From NCBI GenBank assembly GCA_963757115.1, contig CAVWQV010000011.1, forward strand, positions 118,821-182,820: 64,000 nucleotides of DNA. Reading direction: 5' to 3'. The stretch comes from CAVWQV01 sp963757115. GTDB lineage: Bacteria > Pseudomonadota > Alphaproteobacteria > Acetobacterales > Acetobacteraceae. Under the pieces are notes generated by a model, which saw only the letters and a program-made list of their open reading frames with translations, was not told where the DNA came from and made no database searches. How positions within the stretch are numbered: position 1 is the stretch's first letter; each line of letters begins with the position of its first letter. The position numbers and the translations under genes are program-made. Shown here piece by piece: positions 63,279 through 64,000 of the stretch.

Positions 63279-64000
63279 CAGAGCGTCTCCTCCGAACCGA
63301 ACACCATGGTCGAAACGGGCGTAACCATCGGCCCGGCGATGACGCCGGCGACATGGGCGTTCTTGACCTGGTTGGGAGAGGTGCCCCGCAACTGCCGGAC
63401 CGCTTCGATCTGCAACTCGAGCCCGTGCATGTAGCATTCGGCAAGATTGCCGCCCGAGGTGTTGAGCGGCAACTTGCCCGACGGCGCCAGCAGGTTCTCG
63501 AGCTTCAGAAAGTCGTTGCATTCTTCGGGCGCGACGAAGCCGTGCTCGGTCAAACTCATCAGCACGCCGCCCGTGAAGTTCTCGTAGCTTTGCAGCACAT
63601 CGACGTCCTTGGGGCCGAGCTTGGCCATTTCCCACATATGCGGTGCCACCGGCCCGAAGCTCGTGAATCGAAACCCGGGGCGTTGAACGACCGCGCCGCG
63701 TTGCGATGGTCGGAGCCTTGCGCGACCGCGAGCACATAGGCGGGCTTCTGCTGAAGTCCTTGGCGCGCTCGGCCGCCACGAGGACGAGTGCCGCCGCCCC
63801 GTCATTCTCCTGACAGCAATCGAACAGATGATACGGCTCGCTGATCCAGCGCGACGCCTCGTACGTCTCCTCGGTCAGCGGGCCGGCCGTACATCACCGC
63901 GCGCGGGTTGGACTGCGCATGGTGGTAGGAGGCCATCGCGAGCGCCCGAAGCGCCTCCTGCTTGATCCCGTGCTCGTGCATGTAGCGCATGATCTTATGT
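63278..64000 (-). CDS. thiolase / SCP-x-like lipid-transfer protein, C-terminal part (frameshifted; 5' end outside window)
   Basis: Pieces in different frames, in order, are YMHEHGIKQEALRALAMASY and NPRAVMYGRP (near 63990-63895). The frame changes near 63890 to LFDCCQENDGAAALVLVAAE and again near 63755. A further change near 63685 leads to PGFRFTSFGPVAPHMWEMAK, DVDVLQSYENFTGGVLMSLT and LPLNTSGGNLAECYMHGLEL with stop at 63278. NTSGGNLAE carries the thiolase C-terminal active-site region. Members cleave or bind acyl-CoA in sterol and lipid catabolism and need the DUF35 partner that follows. The start lies beyond the window. Confidence 0.78.

Noticed and set aside
1..64000. CRISPR array
   Set aside because: No series of regularly spaced direct repeats and no cas genes were seen. 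The repeats near 8060-8160 and 22290-22330 are internal coding or short imperfect repeats.

Overview
The window is high-GC DNA from what looks like a Gram-negative alphaproteobacterium. The basis is outer-membrane proteins (an OprB-type porin and two OmpA proteins), lipoproteins, LipB, a MaeB-type malic enzyme and CYP153-type P450s. The class is inferred from gene content and codon style, not from a marker gene. Only one RNA gene was found, tRNA-Leu(GAG) at 45422-45504 on the minus strand.

Layout. 1-5.3 kb: tail of a DUF1499 protein, an SbmA/BacA-like ABC exporter, a lipoprotein and membrane protein pair, and a thiamine-pyrophosphate enzyme of the acetolactate synthase family. 5.4-8.9 kb is decayed: a LigD polymerase-domain remnant, a broken EAL protein, a UbiA fragment and a serine-recombinase tail. 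Inside it sits one well-formed tiny gene (8029-8196, minus) with promoter-like boxes, a leader hairpin, a Shine-Dalgarno, two internal repeats and a terminator. 9.2-15.3 kb: a molybdenum hydroxylase (FAD subunit plus fused 2Fe-2S/Moco subunit), a membrane-anchored ABM-domain protein and an OprB porin. 15.4-23.5 kb is a degraded accessory island ending in a tyrosine integrase, with remnants of an adenine DNA methyltransferase, a class-3 lipase and an ECF sigma factor.

23.5-35 kb is housekeeping or metabolic: an AsnC-type RAM domain protein, gamma-glutamyltransferase, CsaA, Gpt, DUF445, a luciferase-like monooxygenase, fasciclin, a ketopantoate-reductase-like protein, an SRPBCC protein with a translated-leader-like 5' region, a zinc alcohol dehydrogenase, a beta-hydroxyacid dehydrogenase and a class III cyclase domain protein. 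35.2-42.1 kb is the standout locus: ferredoxin reductase, 2Fe-2S ferredoxin and four tandem CYP153-like P450s, facing a TetR gene that is translationally coupled to a small ORF behind maeB. The reductase and ferredoxin would pass electrons from NAD(P)H to all four P450s, probably for terminal oxidation of alkanes or fatty acids. 45.5-52.4 kb: lipB, two tandem OmpA proteins, and a GDP-rhamnose set (manC-type, gmd, rmd). 52.4-64 kb: a lipoprotein, an HTH-shikimate kinase fusion regulator, a DyP peroxidase, a VOC protein, a broken flavin disulfide reductase, oxidoreductases, a Spy-like protein with an Asp/Arg tail, a deaminase, a divergent NmrA/LysR pair, and a DUF35 plus thiolase pair that runs off the end.

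Many otherwise well-conserved genes carry one or two single-base frameshifts, at least once in a homopolymer (C7 at about 13632). These could be assembly errors. The 5.4-8.9 kb and 16-22 kb segments differ: they have stops, deletions and several lesions per gene, and look truly decayed.
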